From contig UCHV01000030.1 in NCBI GenBank assembly GCA_900472395.1, forward strand, positions 1-37,728: DNA of 37,728 nucleotides. Reading direction: 5' to 3'. Shown in pieces: positions 6,143 to 13,260 of the stretch. Position 1 is the first letter of the stretch. Each line of letters begins with the position of its first letter. A model generated the notes under the pieces. The model made no database searches. It worked only from the letters and a program-made list of their open reading frames with translations, and had not been told where the DNA came from. The position numbers were made by a program, and so were the translations under genes. The DNA is from Hyphomicrobiales bacterium. Lineage in GTDB: Bacteria > Pseudomonadota > Alphaproteobacteria > Rhizobiales > Rhizobiaceae.

Positions 6143-7624
6143 TTACCACCACTTGGCCGGCGTGAACTTGCCGGCTGCCTGTTCGATGACGTGGGCGGTG
6201 CGGAACAACGTTTCTTCCTCGAAAGGCTTGCCGATCAGCTGCAGGCCAAGCGGCAGACCCTTGCTGTCGAGACCGGCCGGAACGGCGATGCCCGGCAGTC
6301 CGGCCATGTTCACCGTCACGGTGAAAATGTCGTTCAGGTACATGGCGACCGGATCGTTCGCGAGGTTTTCGTCGGCGATACCGAACGCGGACGACGGCGT
6401 GGCCGGGGTCAGGATGGCATCGACACCGGCATGGAAAGCCAGTTCGAAATCGCGCTTGATCAGCGTGCGAACCTTCTGCGCCTGCAGGTAATAGGCATCG
6501 TAATAACCGGCCGACAGAACGTAGGTGCCGATCATGATGCGGCGCTTGACCTCGGTGCCGAAACCGGCAGCGCGGGTCTTTTCGTACATGTCGGCAATGT
6601 CCTTGCCGTCGACCCGCAGGCCGTAACGGACACCGTCATAACGGGCAAGGTTGGACGAGGCTTCGGCAGGCGCCACGATATAATAGGCCGGCAGCGCGTA
6701 TTTGGTGTGCGGCAGGGTGATGTCGACGATCTCGGCGCCGGCATCCTTCAGATAGGCAATGCCCTTCTGCCAAAGCTTTTCGATGTCTTCCGGCATGCCG
6801 TCGACGCGGTATTCCTTCGGAATGCCGATCTTCATGCCCTTGACCGACTGGCCGAGCGCGGCTTCGTAATCCGGGATCGGAAGATCGACCGAAGTTGTGT
6901 CCTTGGCATCGACAGAGGCCATCGACTTCAAAAGGATAGCGGCATCGCGCACATCGCGGGCGATCGGGCCGGCCTGATCGAGAGAGGATGCAAAGGCAAC
7001 AGTGCCCCAGCGCGAGCAGCGGCCATAAGTCGGCTTGATGCCGACGGTGCCGGTGAAGGCGGCCGGCTGGCGGATCGAGCCGCCGGTATCGGTGGCGGTC
7101 GCACCGGCGCACAGATGCGCGGCAACGGCTGCGGCAGAACCACCGGAGGAACCACCCGGAACGAGCTGGTGGTTGGAACCTTCAGCCTTCCACGGGTTGA
7201 TGACCGGGCCGTAATACGAGGTCTCGTTGGAAGAGCCCATGGCGAACTCGTCCATATTGAGCTTGCCGAGCATGACCGCGCCATCGTCCCAGAGGTTCTG
7301 GGTGACGGTCGATTCGTATTTTGGCTGAAAACCATCGAGAATGTGGGAGCAGGCCTGCGTGTGCACGCCTTCGGTGGCGAACAGGTCCTTGATGCCGAGC
7401 GGAATGCCTTCCAGCGCGCCGGCCTTGCCGGCCGCGATACGCTCGTCAGACGTCTTCGCCATGGCGCGCGCCTTGTCCGGCGTCACGGTAATATAGGCGT
7501 TGATCGTCGCATTGGCCGCTTCGATGGCGCCGAGATAGGCGTCTGTCAGTTCGACGGCAGTGATGGCCTTCGAGGTCAGCTTCTCGCGGGCTTCGGCAAT
7601 GGTCAGGCTGGTGAGTTCGGTCAT
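6143..7624 (-). CDS. gatA: Asp-tRNA(Asn)/Glu-tRNA(Gln) amidotransferase subunit A
   Basis: 493 aa, full length. It is the glutaminase subunit of GatCAB, an amidase-signature enzyme that releases ammonia from glutamine for transfer to misacylated tRNA. The Ser-cisSer-Lys triad is intact: K79 in PLGIKDLF, S159 in the PGGSSGGSAAAVAAHLCAG signature and nucleophile S183 in DTGGSIRQPA. It lies 60 nt after gatC on the same strand and is followed by a strong terminator. gatB is present separately 2.4 kb away. Confidence 0.97.
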   Translation of the reverse strand: MTELTSLTIAEAREKLTSKAITAVELTDAYLGAIEAANATINAYITVTPDKARAMAKTSDERIAAGKAGALEGIPLGIKDLFATEGVHTQACSHILDGFQPKYESTVTQNLWDDGAVMLGKLNMDEFAMGSSNETSYYGPVINPWKAEGSNHQLVPGGSSGGSAAAVAAHLCAGATATDTGGSIRQPAAFTGTVGIKPTYGRCSRWGTVAFASSLDQAGPIARDVRDAAILLKSMASVDAKDTTSVDLPIPDYEAALGQSVKGMKIGIPKEYRVDGMPEDIEKLWQKGIAYLKDAGAEIVDITLPHTKYALPAYYIVAPAEASSNLARYDGVRYGLRVDGKDIADMYEKTRAAGFGTEVKRRIMIGTYVLSAGYYDAYYLQAQKVRTLIKRDFELAFHAGVDAILTPATPSSAFGIADENLANDPVAMYLNDIFTVTVNMAGLPGIAVPAGLDSKGLPLGLQLIGKPFEEETLFRTAHVIEQAAGKFTPAKWW

Positions 7625-7684
7625 GGGTGCGGCTTTCGGATTCTTTTAGCTGCAGGGCAAAGGGCGGAATGCGCGAAAACGCGC

Positions 7685-7972
7685 TTATTCGACGACCTTC
7701 GGCACCAGGAAGAAATTGCGATCGGTTTCCGGCGCGTTGGCCACGATGTCGTCGGCCTTGTCGCCATCGGTGACAGCGTCCTGACGCTTGCGCATCTCCA
7801 TCGGCGTAACCGACGTCATCGGCTCGATGCCGCTAACATCGACTTCGGAAAGCTGCTCGACGAAATTGATGATCCCGTTCAATTCGCCGACCATGCGATT
7901 GGCCTCCTCTTCGCTGACAGCGAGACGAGCAAGGCGGGCAACCCGCTTTACGGTGGCAAGATCGACGGACAT
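7685..7972 (-). CDS. gatC: Asp-tRNA(Asn)/Glu-tRNA(Gln) amidotransferase subunit C
   Basis: 95 aa, the normal size. It is the small subunit that wraps around GatA and stabilises the GatAB complex. Family features are VKRVARLARLAVSEEEANRM, INFVEQLSEVDVSGIEPMTSV and the C-terminal APETDRNFFLVPKVVE. It is first in the gatC-gatA operon. The 260 nt between its start and the divergent M48 peptidase start must hold both promoters; a CtrA-type site lies in that interval at 8165-8180. Confidence 0.96.
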   Translation of the reverse strand: MSVDLATVKRVARLARLAVSEEEANRMVGELNGIINFVEQLSEVDVSGIEPMTSVTPMEMRKRQDAVTDGDKADDIVANAPETDRNFFLVPKVVE

Positions 7973-8164
7973 GGCATTCTCCGAGGGAATAAGTGTTCCC
8001 CCGCTATAATGGCCACGCCCGCCCTTCGCAACTGCCTAAGCCAATGGCAACGCCCTAAATCCCCCGATCACGACACTCCGAACGATTTCGGCCTGGCAGT
8101 CCGATCGCGTTTGATTCTTCGCAAATTTTCTTGGCGATTGCGGAATCTACCGTTCACTTTCCCG

Positions 8165-8180
8165 TTAACCGGTGATTAAC
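8165..8180 (+). promoter_or_regulatory. CtrA-type binding site (TTAA-N7-TTAAC)
   Basis: TTAA at 8165-8168, a 7-nt spacer and TTAAC at 8176-8180 exactly match the full CtrA consensus known from Caulobacter and conserved in Rhizobiales. It lies 53 nt upstream of the M48 peptidase ATG and 192 nt upstream of gatC, so the peptidase gene is the likelier target. Confidence 0.6.
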
Positions 8181-8232
8181 CCGAGAATTACTGGGCTTAA
8201 GAGTAAATTTGATCAGTAAGGATGGGAAAAAC

Positions 8233-9087
8233 ATGGATTTCAAGATTTCTAAAGTTCGTCACCCGAAGGAAAAATTCTACGGCACCTTGATGCTGGTGAT
8301 CGGAATGATCGTCTGGGCAATCGCTGCCATCAGCATCGCGATTGCCGCCATGCAAAGCATCGTGATCGTATTTGTCGTGGTTTTCTATATCGCCATTCTC
8401 TGGTTCACGAGCTTCGTTGCCCGCTCCCTGGTGCGCGCATACATGATCGGTCACTACGTGATGGTCAGCGAACAGCAGTTCCCGCATCTGCACAAGATGG
8501 TTCAGGAAGGTGCGCAGGCGCTGGGCCTCAAGGAAGTGCCGCAGGCCTTCGTCTACAATTCCAGCGGCGTGATGAACGCCATGGCGCTGACGCTGGTAGG
8601 CCGTGCACGTTACATCTGGCTGACATCGCAGTTGATCGACGCTGACGATGAAGAGCAGGTGAAATTCGTGATCGGCCACGAGCTTGGCCACCATGTCGCC
8701 GGCCACCTCGACACCTTCCCGAGCCTGCTGCACTTCCCGGCCTATATGGTGCCGTTCCTGGCACAGGCCTATTCGCGCGGTCGTGAACTGACCTGCGATC
8801 GTGTCGGCTTCGTCGTGTCGAAGAACCTTCAGGCTTCACGCACCGCCTTGCAGATGCTTGCCTGCGGCAGCGCCAAGCTGAACGCGCAGATGAACCCGGC
8901 TGCCTTCGAAGCACAGGAAAAGATGGTGCCTTCGATTGCCGGCTTCTTCCTGCACATCTTCTCGCTTTATCCGCGCCTGACGCGCCGGGTAGAAGCGGTC
9001 GGCCAGTTCGCACAGCGTGGTACGGTCGATACATCTGCTCCGAAGGTGCGTGAACCCGCCGTCCGTACCGAACCGCAGATGGCCTGA
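8233..9087 (+). CDS. M48 family membrane zinc metallopeptidase
   Basis: 284 aa from ATG 8233, preceded by AAGGATGGG. Two adjacent hydrophobic segments (residues ~19-57) anchor the protein. The zinc site is H149-E150-x-x-H153 in VIGHELGHHVAGH, with the third ligand E185 in YSRGRELTCDRVGF, as in HtpX/Ste24-type M48 peptidases. The N-terminus differs from E. coli HtpX, so I do not assign that name. It probably acts in membrane-protein quality control, by family inference. A CtrA-type site upstream suggests cell-cycle control. The gene ends before a strong hairpin shared with the convergent UPF0173 gene. Confidence 0.85.
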   Translation: MDFKISKVRHPKEKFYGTLMLVIGMIVWAIAAISIAIAAMQSIVIVFVVVFYIAILWFTSFVARSLVRAYMIGHYVMVSEQQFPHLHKMVQEGAQALGLKEVPQAFVYNSSGVMNAMALTLVGRARYIWLTSQLIDADDEEQVKFVIGHELGHHVAGHLDTFPSLLHFPAYMVPFLAQAYSRGRELTCDRVGFVVSKNLQASRTALQMLACGSAKLNAQMNPAAFEAQEKMVPSIAGFFLHIFSLYPRLTRRVEAVGQFAQRGTVDTSAPKVREPAVRTEPQMA

Positions 9088-9098
9088 TAATTTGAACT

Positions 9099-9127
9099 GC
9101 GTCATGCCGGTCGAACCGGCATGACGC
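9099..9127. terminator. Perfect 12-bp hairpin between convergent genes
   Basis: GCGTCATGCCGG (9099-9110) pairs perfectly with CCGGCATGACGC (9116-9127) around TCGAA. It sits between the 3' ends of the M48 gene (9087) and the UPF0173 gene (9141), a typical position for a bidirectional terminator, although neither side has a clear T run. Confidence 0.65.
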
Positions 9128-9140
9128 GAACTTCAGAAGG

Positions 9141-9848
9141 TCAATCGAAGCTCAAAACCGTACCCGGCTTCGGCGTTTCGATATTGGTCTTCATGCCTTC
9201 CATGCCCTTCACGAACTTTTCCGGTGTCTGGTCGAGAAGTCCGAATGTGCCGTAATGGCAGGGAATGGCGTGTTTGAAATCGAAGAAACGCTGGCAGGCA
9301 AGCGCCGCCACCGCGCCCCCCATGGTGAACCGATCACCGACCGGCACGATGCCGATATCCGGCGCATGCAGTTCATTGATGATGCCCATGTCGGTAAAGA
9401 TATCCGTATCACCCATATGCAGGATCGAAGGCTCATCCTCGATATGCAGCATCAGGCCGTTGGCATTGCCAAGCGCGTGAGACACGCCGTCTTCGGTCAC
9501 CTGCGCCGAGGAATGATGCGCCTGCGTGAACGTCACGGAAAAACCGTCGAAGGAAACGGTGCCGCCGGTGTTTCCCATTTCCAGCTTTTCCACGCCCTTG
9601 GTGCCGAGCCATGCGGCGAGATCGGCGTTTGCCAGCACGACGGCACCCTTTTCCTTGGCGAGTGCCACCGTATCGCCCACATGATCACCATGACCGTGTG
9701 TCAGCAGGATATGGGTGATGCCCTCGCTGACATCCTTGATATCGAGACCTTCGAAGCTGGGATTGTAGGTCAGGAAAGGATCGATGAGGATTTTCGCCTT
9801 GGCCGTTTCGAGACGGAAAGCGGCATGACCGAGCCAGGTGAGCTTCAT
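9141..9848 (-). CDS. UPF0173 metal-dependent hydrolase (metallo-beta-lactamase fold)
   Basis: 235 aa from ATG 9848, chosen because AAGGAG lies 8 nt upstream. The metallo-beta-lactamase motif is H51-x-H53-x-D55-H56 in LLTHGHGDHVGD. MKLTWLGHAAFRLE at the start, the LHMGDTDIFTDM metal-binding segment and IPCHYGTFGLLDQ near the end are typical of UPF0173. The physiological substrate is unknown. It is a single-gene unit with a palindrome cluster 64-90 nt upstream that could be an operator. Confidence 0.93.
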   Translation of the reverse strand: MKLTWLGHAAFRLETAKAKILIDPFLTYNPSFEGLDIKDVSEGITHILLTHGHGDHVGDTVALAKEKGAVVLANADLAAWLGTKGVEKLEMGNTGGTVSFDGFSVTFTQAHHSSAQVTEDGVSHALGNANGLMLHIEDEPSILHMGDTDIFTDMGIINELHAPDIGIVPVGDRFTMGGAVAALACQRFFDFKHAIPCHYGTFGLLDQTPEKFVKGMEGMKTNIETPKPGTVLSFD

Positions 9849-9911
9849 GGGGTAACTCCTTGGAATATGAGGGCTGGAATATAAGGCGGTTCGATGTGGT
9901 GGCAACATCAC

Positions 9912-9937
9912 ACAAGCGCTTGTAAGCCATTACAAGC
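9912..9937. promoter_or_regulatory. Overlapping palindromes upstream of the UPF0173 gene
   Basis: ACAAGCGCTTGT (9912-9923) is a perfect palindrome. It overlaps a second inverted repeat, GCTTGTAA (9918-9925) and TTACAAGC (9930-9937) with a 4-nt spacer. The shared CTTGT arm gives three operator-like half-sites in 26 bp, 64-89 nt upstream of the UPF0173 start. The binding protein is unknown. Confidence 0.4.
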
Positions 9938-10077
9938 CCAATGCGACAGACCTGCAGTGGAATGCCGCAAGCGCGTTCGGTTGCAAGGCGGCATTCCGTA
10001 GGCTAATCGACCGGAACCTCTGCAATCTCAAACGATTGCGGACTGGACTTCATTTTGTATCACGTAAGGACACCACG

Positions 10078-10383
10078 ATGGCCGGCAATGACGACGAGTA
10101 TGTTTACGACGAAGCAACGGGCGAATGGTTGCCTGCTTCGGAAGTTGCCGCCAAGGCCGCCGCACAGAATGCTGTGCACGATGCCGCCGGCAACATTCTG
10201 GTCGATGGCGATTCCGTGACGCTGATCAAGGACCTCAAGGTCAAGGGGGCCGGACAGACCTTGAAACAGGGCACCGTCATCCGCTCCATTCGCCTCACGG
10301 ACAACCCAGAGGAAATCGACTGCCGGCATGATACGATCAAGGGACTGGTGCTTCGCACCGAATTCGTCCGCAAGAAAAGCTGA
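10078..10383 (+). CDS. PhnA-like protein lacking the zinc ribbon cysteines
   Basis: 101 aa from ATG 10078. The C-terminal two thirds match the PhnA domain (DAAGNILVDGDSVTLIKDLK, KQGTVIRSIRL and the final RTEFVRKKS). The name comes from E. coli phnA near the phosphonate operon, but no role in phosphonate breakdown is established for the family. The N-terminus aligns with the zinc ribbon of E. coli PhnA, yet the ICPEC cysteines are replaced (EWLPAS), leaving one cysteine in the whole protein. It precedes ruvX by 15 nt on the same strand, suggesting co-transcription. Confidence 0.85.
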   Translation: MAGNDDEYVYDEATGEWLPASEVAAKAAAQNAVHDAAGNILVDGDSVTLIKDLKVKGAGQTLKQGTVIRSIRLTDNPEEIDCRHDTIKGLVLRTEFVRKKS

Positions 10384-10398
10384 GTTAGGAAATCGCAC

Positions 10399-10884
10399 AT
10401 GGCAACGCTGACAATCGAGGAACTGGCAGAACAGCTTTCGCCCAATCAGGCGATTGCCGGGCTGGACCTCGGCACCAAGACGATCGGCCTTGCCATGTCG
10501 GATCTCGGACGGCGTTTTGCCTCGCCGCGTACCGTCATCAAACGGGTGAAATTCACGCAGGATGCCGAGGTGCTGCTGGCGTTCGCGGAAAAGGAAAAGG
10601 TTGCGGCCTTCGTCATCGGACTGCCAATTAACATGGATGGCTCGGCCGGACCGCGCGTGCAGGCAACCCGCGCCTTCGTGCGCTCGATGGCGGACAAGAC
10701 CGCCCTGCCCTTCGTCTACTGGGATGAGCGCCTATCGACCGTGGCCGCGGAACGTGCACTTCTGGAAATGGATGTATCGCGTGCGAAGCGGGCCGAACGC
10801 ATCGATTCGGCCGCTGCAAGCTTCATTCTTCAGGGCGCGCTGGACAGGCTCTTGTCGCTCGGCAGGATAGCATCGGACGACTGA
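10399..10884 (+). CDS. ruvX: Holliday junction resolvase-like nuclease RuvX (YqgF)
   Basis: 161 aa. The RNase H-like fold of YqgF/RuvX is visible: GLDLGTKTIGLAMSD with D23, FVIGLPINMDGSAGPRVQ, the PFVYWDERLSTVAAE strand and the C-terminal RIDSAAASFILQ with the last acidic residue. The family is implicated in pre-16S rRNA 5'-end processing and in Holliday junction resolution. It is likely co-transcribed with the PhnA-like gene upstream. Its last 55 nt overlap the 3' end of the convergent DUF6105 gene. Confidence 0.92.
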   Translation: MATLTIEELAEQLSPNQAIAGLDLGTKTIGLAMSDLGRRFASPRTVIKRVKFTQDAEVLLAFAEKEKVAAFVIGLPINMDGSAGPRVQATRAFVRSMADKTALPFVYWDERLSTVAAERALLEMDVSRAKRAERIDSAAASFILQGALDRLLSLGRIASDD

Positions 10885-11153
10885 CGGCCGTTCCACCAGG
10901 CAGCAATCGCGCGGCGCTTGCGGTAGCCGATGATGGCAAACACGATCAGGCTGTCTACGGCAATCGCACGTGCGACCAGCGGCGGAATGTCTTGCGCCGG
11001 AATTCCCAGCACCTGGCTGTAAACCTCGAAGACGAGATCATGCGTCTGGCGCGTCAGCATGAAGAAGCCGAAGCTGATGTCGTAGTAGGACAGGCCATAC
11101 CACGACCCCAGGAGCAGGACCGGGCCTGCCCACAGAATTAGAAACCACTTCAT
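10830..11153 (-). CDS. DUF6105 family small membrane protein
   Basis: 107 aa from ATG 11153. An N-terminal hydrophobic segment (residues ~3-20, FLILWAGPVLLLGSWYGLS) and a second near ~64-80 indicate an inner-membrane protein with a basic C-terminal side (YRKRRAIAAWW). It matches a rhizobial family that I recall as DUF6105; no function is known. Its start overlaps the stop codon of the 56-codon ORF upstream (ATGA), which implies translational coupling. The 3' end overlaps ruvX on the opposite strand by 55 nt. Confidence 0.75.
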   Translation of the reverse strand: MKWFLILWAGPVLLLGSWYGLSYYDISFGFFMLTRQTHDLVFEVYSQVLGIPAQDIPPLVARAIAVDSLIVFAIIGYRKRRAIAAWWNGRQSSDAILPSDKSLSSAP

Positions 11154-11320
11154 GCGGCCCCCTTCGCCATTGTCACCGGACCGATTTCCAGCGACACCAC
11201 CCACCGCAGCAATGCCAATCCACTCAGGACAACGGCCGGAACCGCAATATCCAGGGCGAGGATCGCGAAAAACGCGACCGCCGAGATTAGCAAATACTTA
11301 TGGAAATAAGTCGTTCCCAT
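11150..11320 (-). CDS. Small membrane protein ORF, 56 aa
   Basis: Unrecognised. It runs from ATG 11320 to a TGA overlapping the DUF6105 start codon (ATGA coupling). The protein begins MGTTYFHKYLLISAVAFFAI and continues with hydrophobic residues to about position 40, giving one or two membrane spans, then a short tail. The coupled overlap and the position between a CtrA-type site and DUF6105 support a real gene. A GGGAG 13 nt upstream is only a fair ribosome binding site. Confidence 0.6.
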   Translation of the reverse strand: MGTTYFHKYLLISAVAFFAILALDIAVPAVVLSGLALLRWVVSLEIGPVTMAKGAA

Positions 11321-11343
11321 AAAGAGGCCGACTCCCGCTTGCG

Positions 11344-11362
11344 ATGGTTAATTTTCTATTAA
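11344..11362 (-). promoter_or_regulatory. Extended CtrA-type site (TTAA-N7-TTAACCAT)
   Basis: Read on the minus strand, TTAA, seven bases and TTAACCAT match the extended CtrA consensus exactly. The site also reads as TTAA-N7-TTAAC on the plus strand. It is 23 nt upstream of the 56-aa ORF start. A second ATGGTTAA half-site lies at 11409-11416. The acyl-CoA dehydrogenase gene ends at 11459, so the target should be the small membrane-protein operon. Confidence 0.6.
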
Positions 11363-11458
11363 CCCAATTTAGAGCGCTCGGAGCAGGCCGCAACGAAAAC
11401 CCCGCCGTATGGTTAACGACGGGGCAAAGGCTGTGGAAATTCAGTATTTCGGAAGATG

Positions 11459-13111
11459 TCAGCTTGCTGCCGGATAAAGCAGGTCGACGATATAGGACGC
11501 GTCGAAACGGGCATCCAGCATGCCGTAAGTGGAGCGCCAGCCACCGGCCAGACGCGTCTCCACGAAGGCATCGACGATTTTCCCGGCGCCAAGCCTTGCA
11601 AGTTCGGCCGCGCCCGCCGCGAGCGCCAGCTGTTCGATCAGCAGACGGGCAGCCCCCTCGTCCCGCTCGGCAAGCGCCATCGCGGCGCGAAGCACTTCCA
11701 CCGTCTTTTTGCCGGAAGGACCGAGATCCCGTTCGAAGCCGCTGATAACGGTATCGAACAGATCGCGGCCGCGTGACAATACGCGCAAGACGTCCAGAGC
11801 CATCACGTTTCCGGAGCCTTCCCAGATCGCATTGACCGGGGCCTCACGGTAATGGCGAGCAATCGGCCGCTCCTCGATGTAACCATTGCCGCCGAGGCAT
11901 TCCATTGCCTCGTAGATCAGCGATGGCGCGATCTTGCAGTTCCAGTATTTGATAACCGGCGTCATCACACGGGCATAGGCAGCATCGGCCGGCGATGTGC
12001 CGGCCTTGTCGAACGCTTCGGCAAGACGATAGGCCAGCGAGGTCGCGGCAGCGACATCGAGCGCCATGTCGGCGAGTACGCGCGTCATCAATGGCTGGTC
12101 GATCAGGCTTTTGCCAAAAGCGCTGCGGCCCCGACAATTGTGAACCGCTTCAGACAGGGAAGCGCGCATGATGCCGGCCGAAGCAAGTGCGCAATCGAGA
12201 CGGGTGAGCGTAACCATATCGAGAATGGTGCGGATACCGGCGCCCGGTTCACCGAGCAGATAACCGAAGGCATCGTTGAATTCGACTTCCGACGACGCGT
12301 TCGAACGATTGCCGATCTTGTCCTTCAGCCGCTGGAAACGCAGGCCGTTGGCGGAGCCATCTTCCAGGAGACGCGGCACCAGGAAACACCCCATGCCATC
12401 CCGCGTTTGCGCCAGCATGACAAAGGCGTCGCTCATGGGAGCCGACATGAACCACTTGTGCCCGGACAGGCGGAAGACGCCCTCGCCCACGCGTTCCGCA
12501 GTCGAGCGGATAGCACGGACATCGGTACCGGCCTGCTTTTCGGTCATGCCCATGCCGATGGTCACGGCGCTTTTCTGCAGGGCGGGCTTGTTGCTCGAAT
12601 CGTATTTGCGCGAAAGTATTTTCGGCGCCCATTCCTTCTGCACACGCGGCGATGCCATGAGCGCCGCAATCGAGGCACTCGTCATCGTCAGCGGGCAGAG
12701 ATGGCCGCATTCGAGCTGCGAGGTCAGATAAAAGCGGGCGGCACGCGCACGATGGGAAGAACCGCGCGTTTCCGGCACGTTTTCCCAAAGTGACGAATGC
12801 AGGCCGGACGCCATCGAACGACGCATCAGCGCATGCCAGGCCGGATGAAACTCGACCTGGTCGAGCCGCTCGCCGCGTGGACCATGTGTCCGCAACGTCG
12901 GCGGATTGTCATTTGCCATCCGCGCCAGATCCTGTGCCTCCGGCGATGTCACGTACCGACCGAGCGCGTCATATTCCTCCCGCAGGCTGCGGTTGAGGCC
13001 AGCCGTGAGATCAACGATCAGCGGATCGGAGCGATAGGCATTGATCCCGCTCCATAAGCCCGGCTGGTTGAGTTCGGCATTTTTTTCGTCGTCGCGGGAC
13101 ATGTCGTTCAT
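11459..13111 (-). CDS. AidB-like acyl-CoA dehydrogenase
   Basis: 550 aa, the length of the AidB branch of acyl-CoA dehydrogenases (E. coli AidB is 541 aa). Visible are the FAD-binding region AVTIGMGMTEKQAGTDV, the SGHKWFMSAPMSDAF strand, the KDKIGNRSNASSEVEF segment, ECLGGNGYIEE, and the AidB-type block REAPVNAIWEGSGNVMALDV. E. coli AidB is a DNA-binding flavoprotein induced in the adaptive response to alkylation. Whether this one has that role or is a metabolic dehydrogenase is not shown; no ada-like gene is nearby. It is a single-gene unit, divergent from the AlgX-like gene. Confidence 0.88.
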   Translation of the reverse strand: MNDMSRDDEKNAELNQPGLWSGINAYRSDPLIVDLTAGLNRSLREEYDALGRYVTSPEAQDLARMANDNPPTLRTHGPRGERLDQVEFHPAWHALMRRSMASGLHSSLWENVPETRGSSHRARAARFYLTSQLECGHLCPLTMTSASIAALMASPRVQKEWAPKILSRKYDSSNKPALQKSAVTIGMGMTEKQAGTDVRAIRSTAERVGEGVFRLSGHKWFMSAPMSDAFVMLAQTRDGMGCFLVPRLLEDGSANGLRFQRLKDKIGNRSNASSEVEFNDAFGYLLGEPGAGIRTILDMVTLTRLDCALASAGIMRASLSEAVHNCRGRSAFGKSLIDQPLMTRVLADMALDVAAATSLAYRLAEAFDKAGTSPADAAYARVMTPVIKYWNCKIAPSLIYEAMECLGGNGYIEERPIARHYREAPVNAIWEGSGNVMALDVLRVLSRGRDLFDTVISGFERDLGPSGKKTVEVLRAAMALAERDEGAARLLIEQLALAAGAAELARLGAGKIVDAFVETRLAGGWRSTYGMLDARFDASYIVDLLYPAAS

Positions 13112-13260
13112 GACGCGGTTCTAGCGGAAGTTGGGTGGCGTGGAAACGGTGAATGGCGACTATTACCCCGAGTTATTTTGTCCGCCTATTGTGAAGTTTG
13201 ACAATCTTTGGAAAACCTCAAGTCGCTGGCAAACGGGGGATTCGGGACTTGATTAGCAAT

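Noticed and set aside
5912..8179. 755-codon plus-strand open frame across gatA and gatC
   Set aside because: Both Gat subunits are complete on the minus strand with intact catalytic residues; the plus-strand translation is compositionally odd and unrecognisable.
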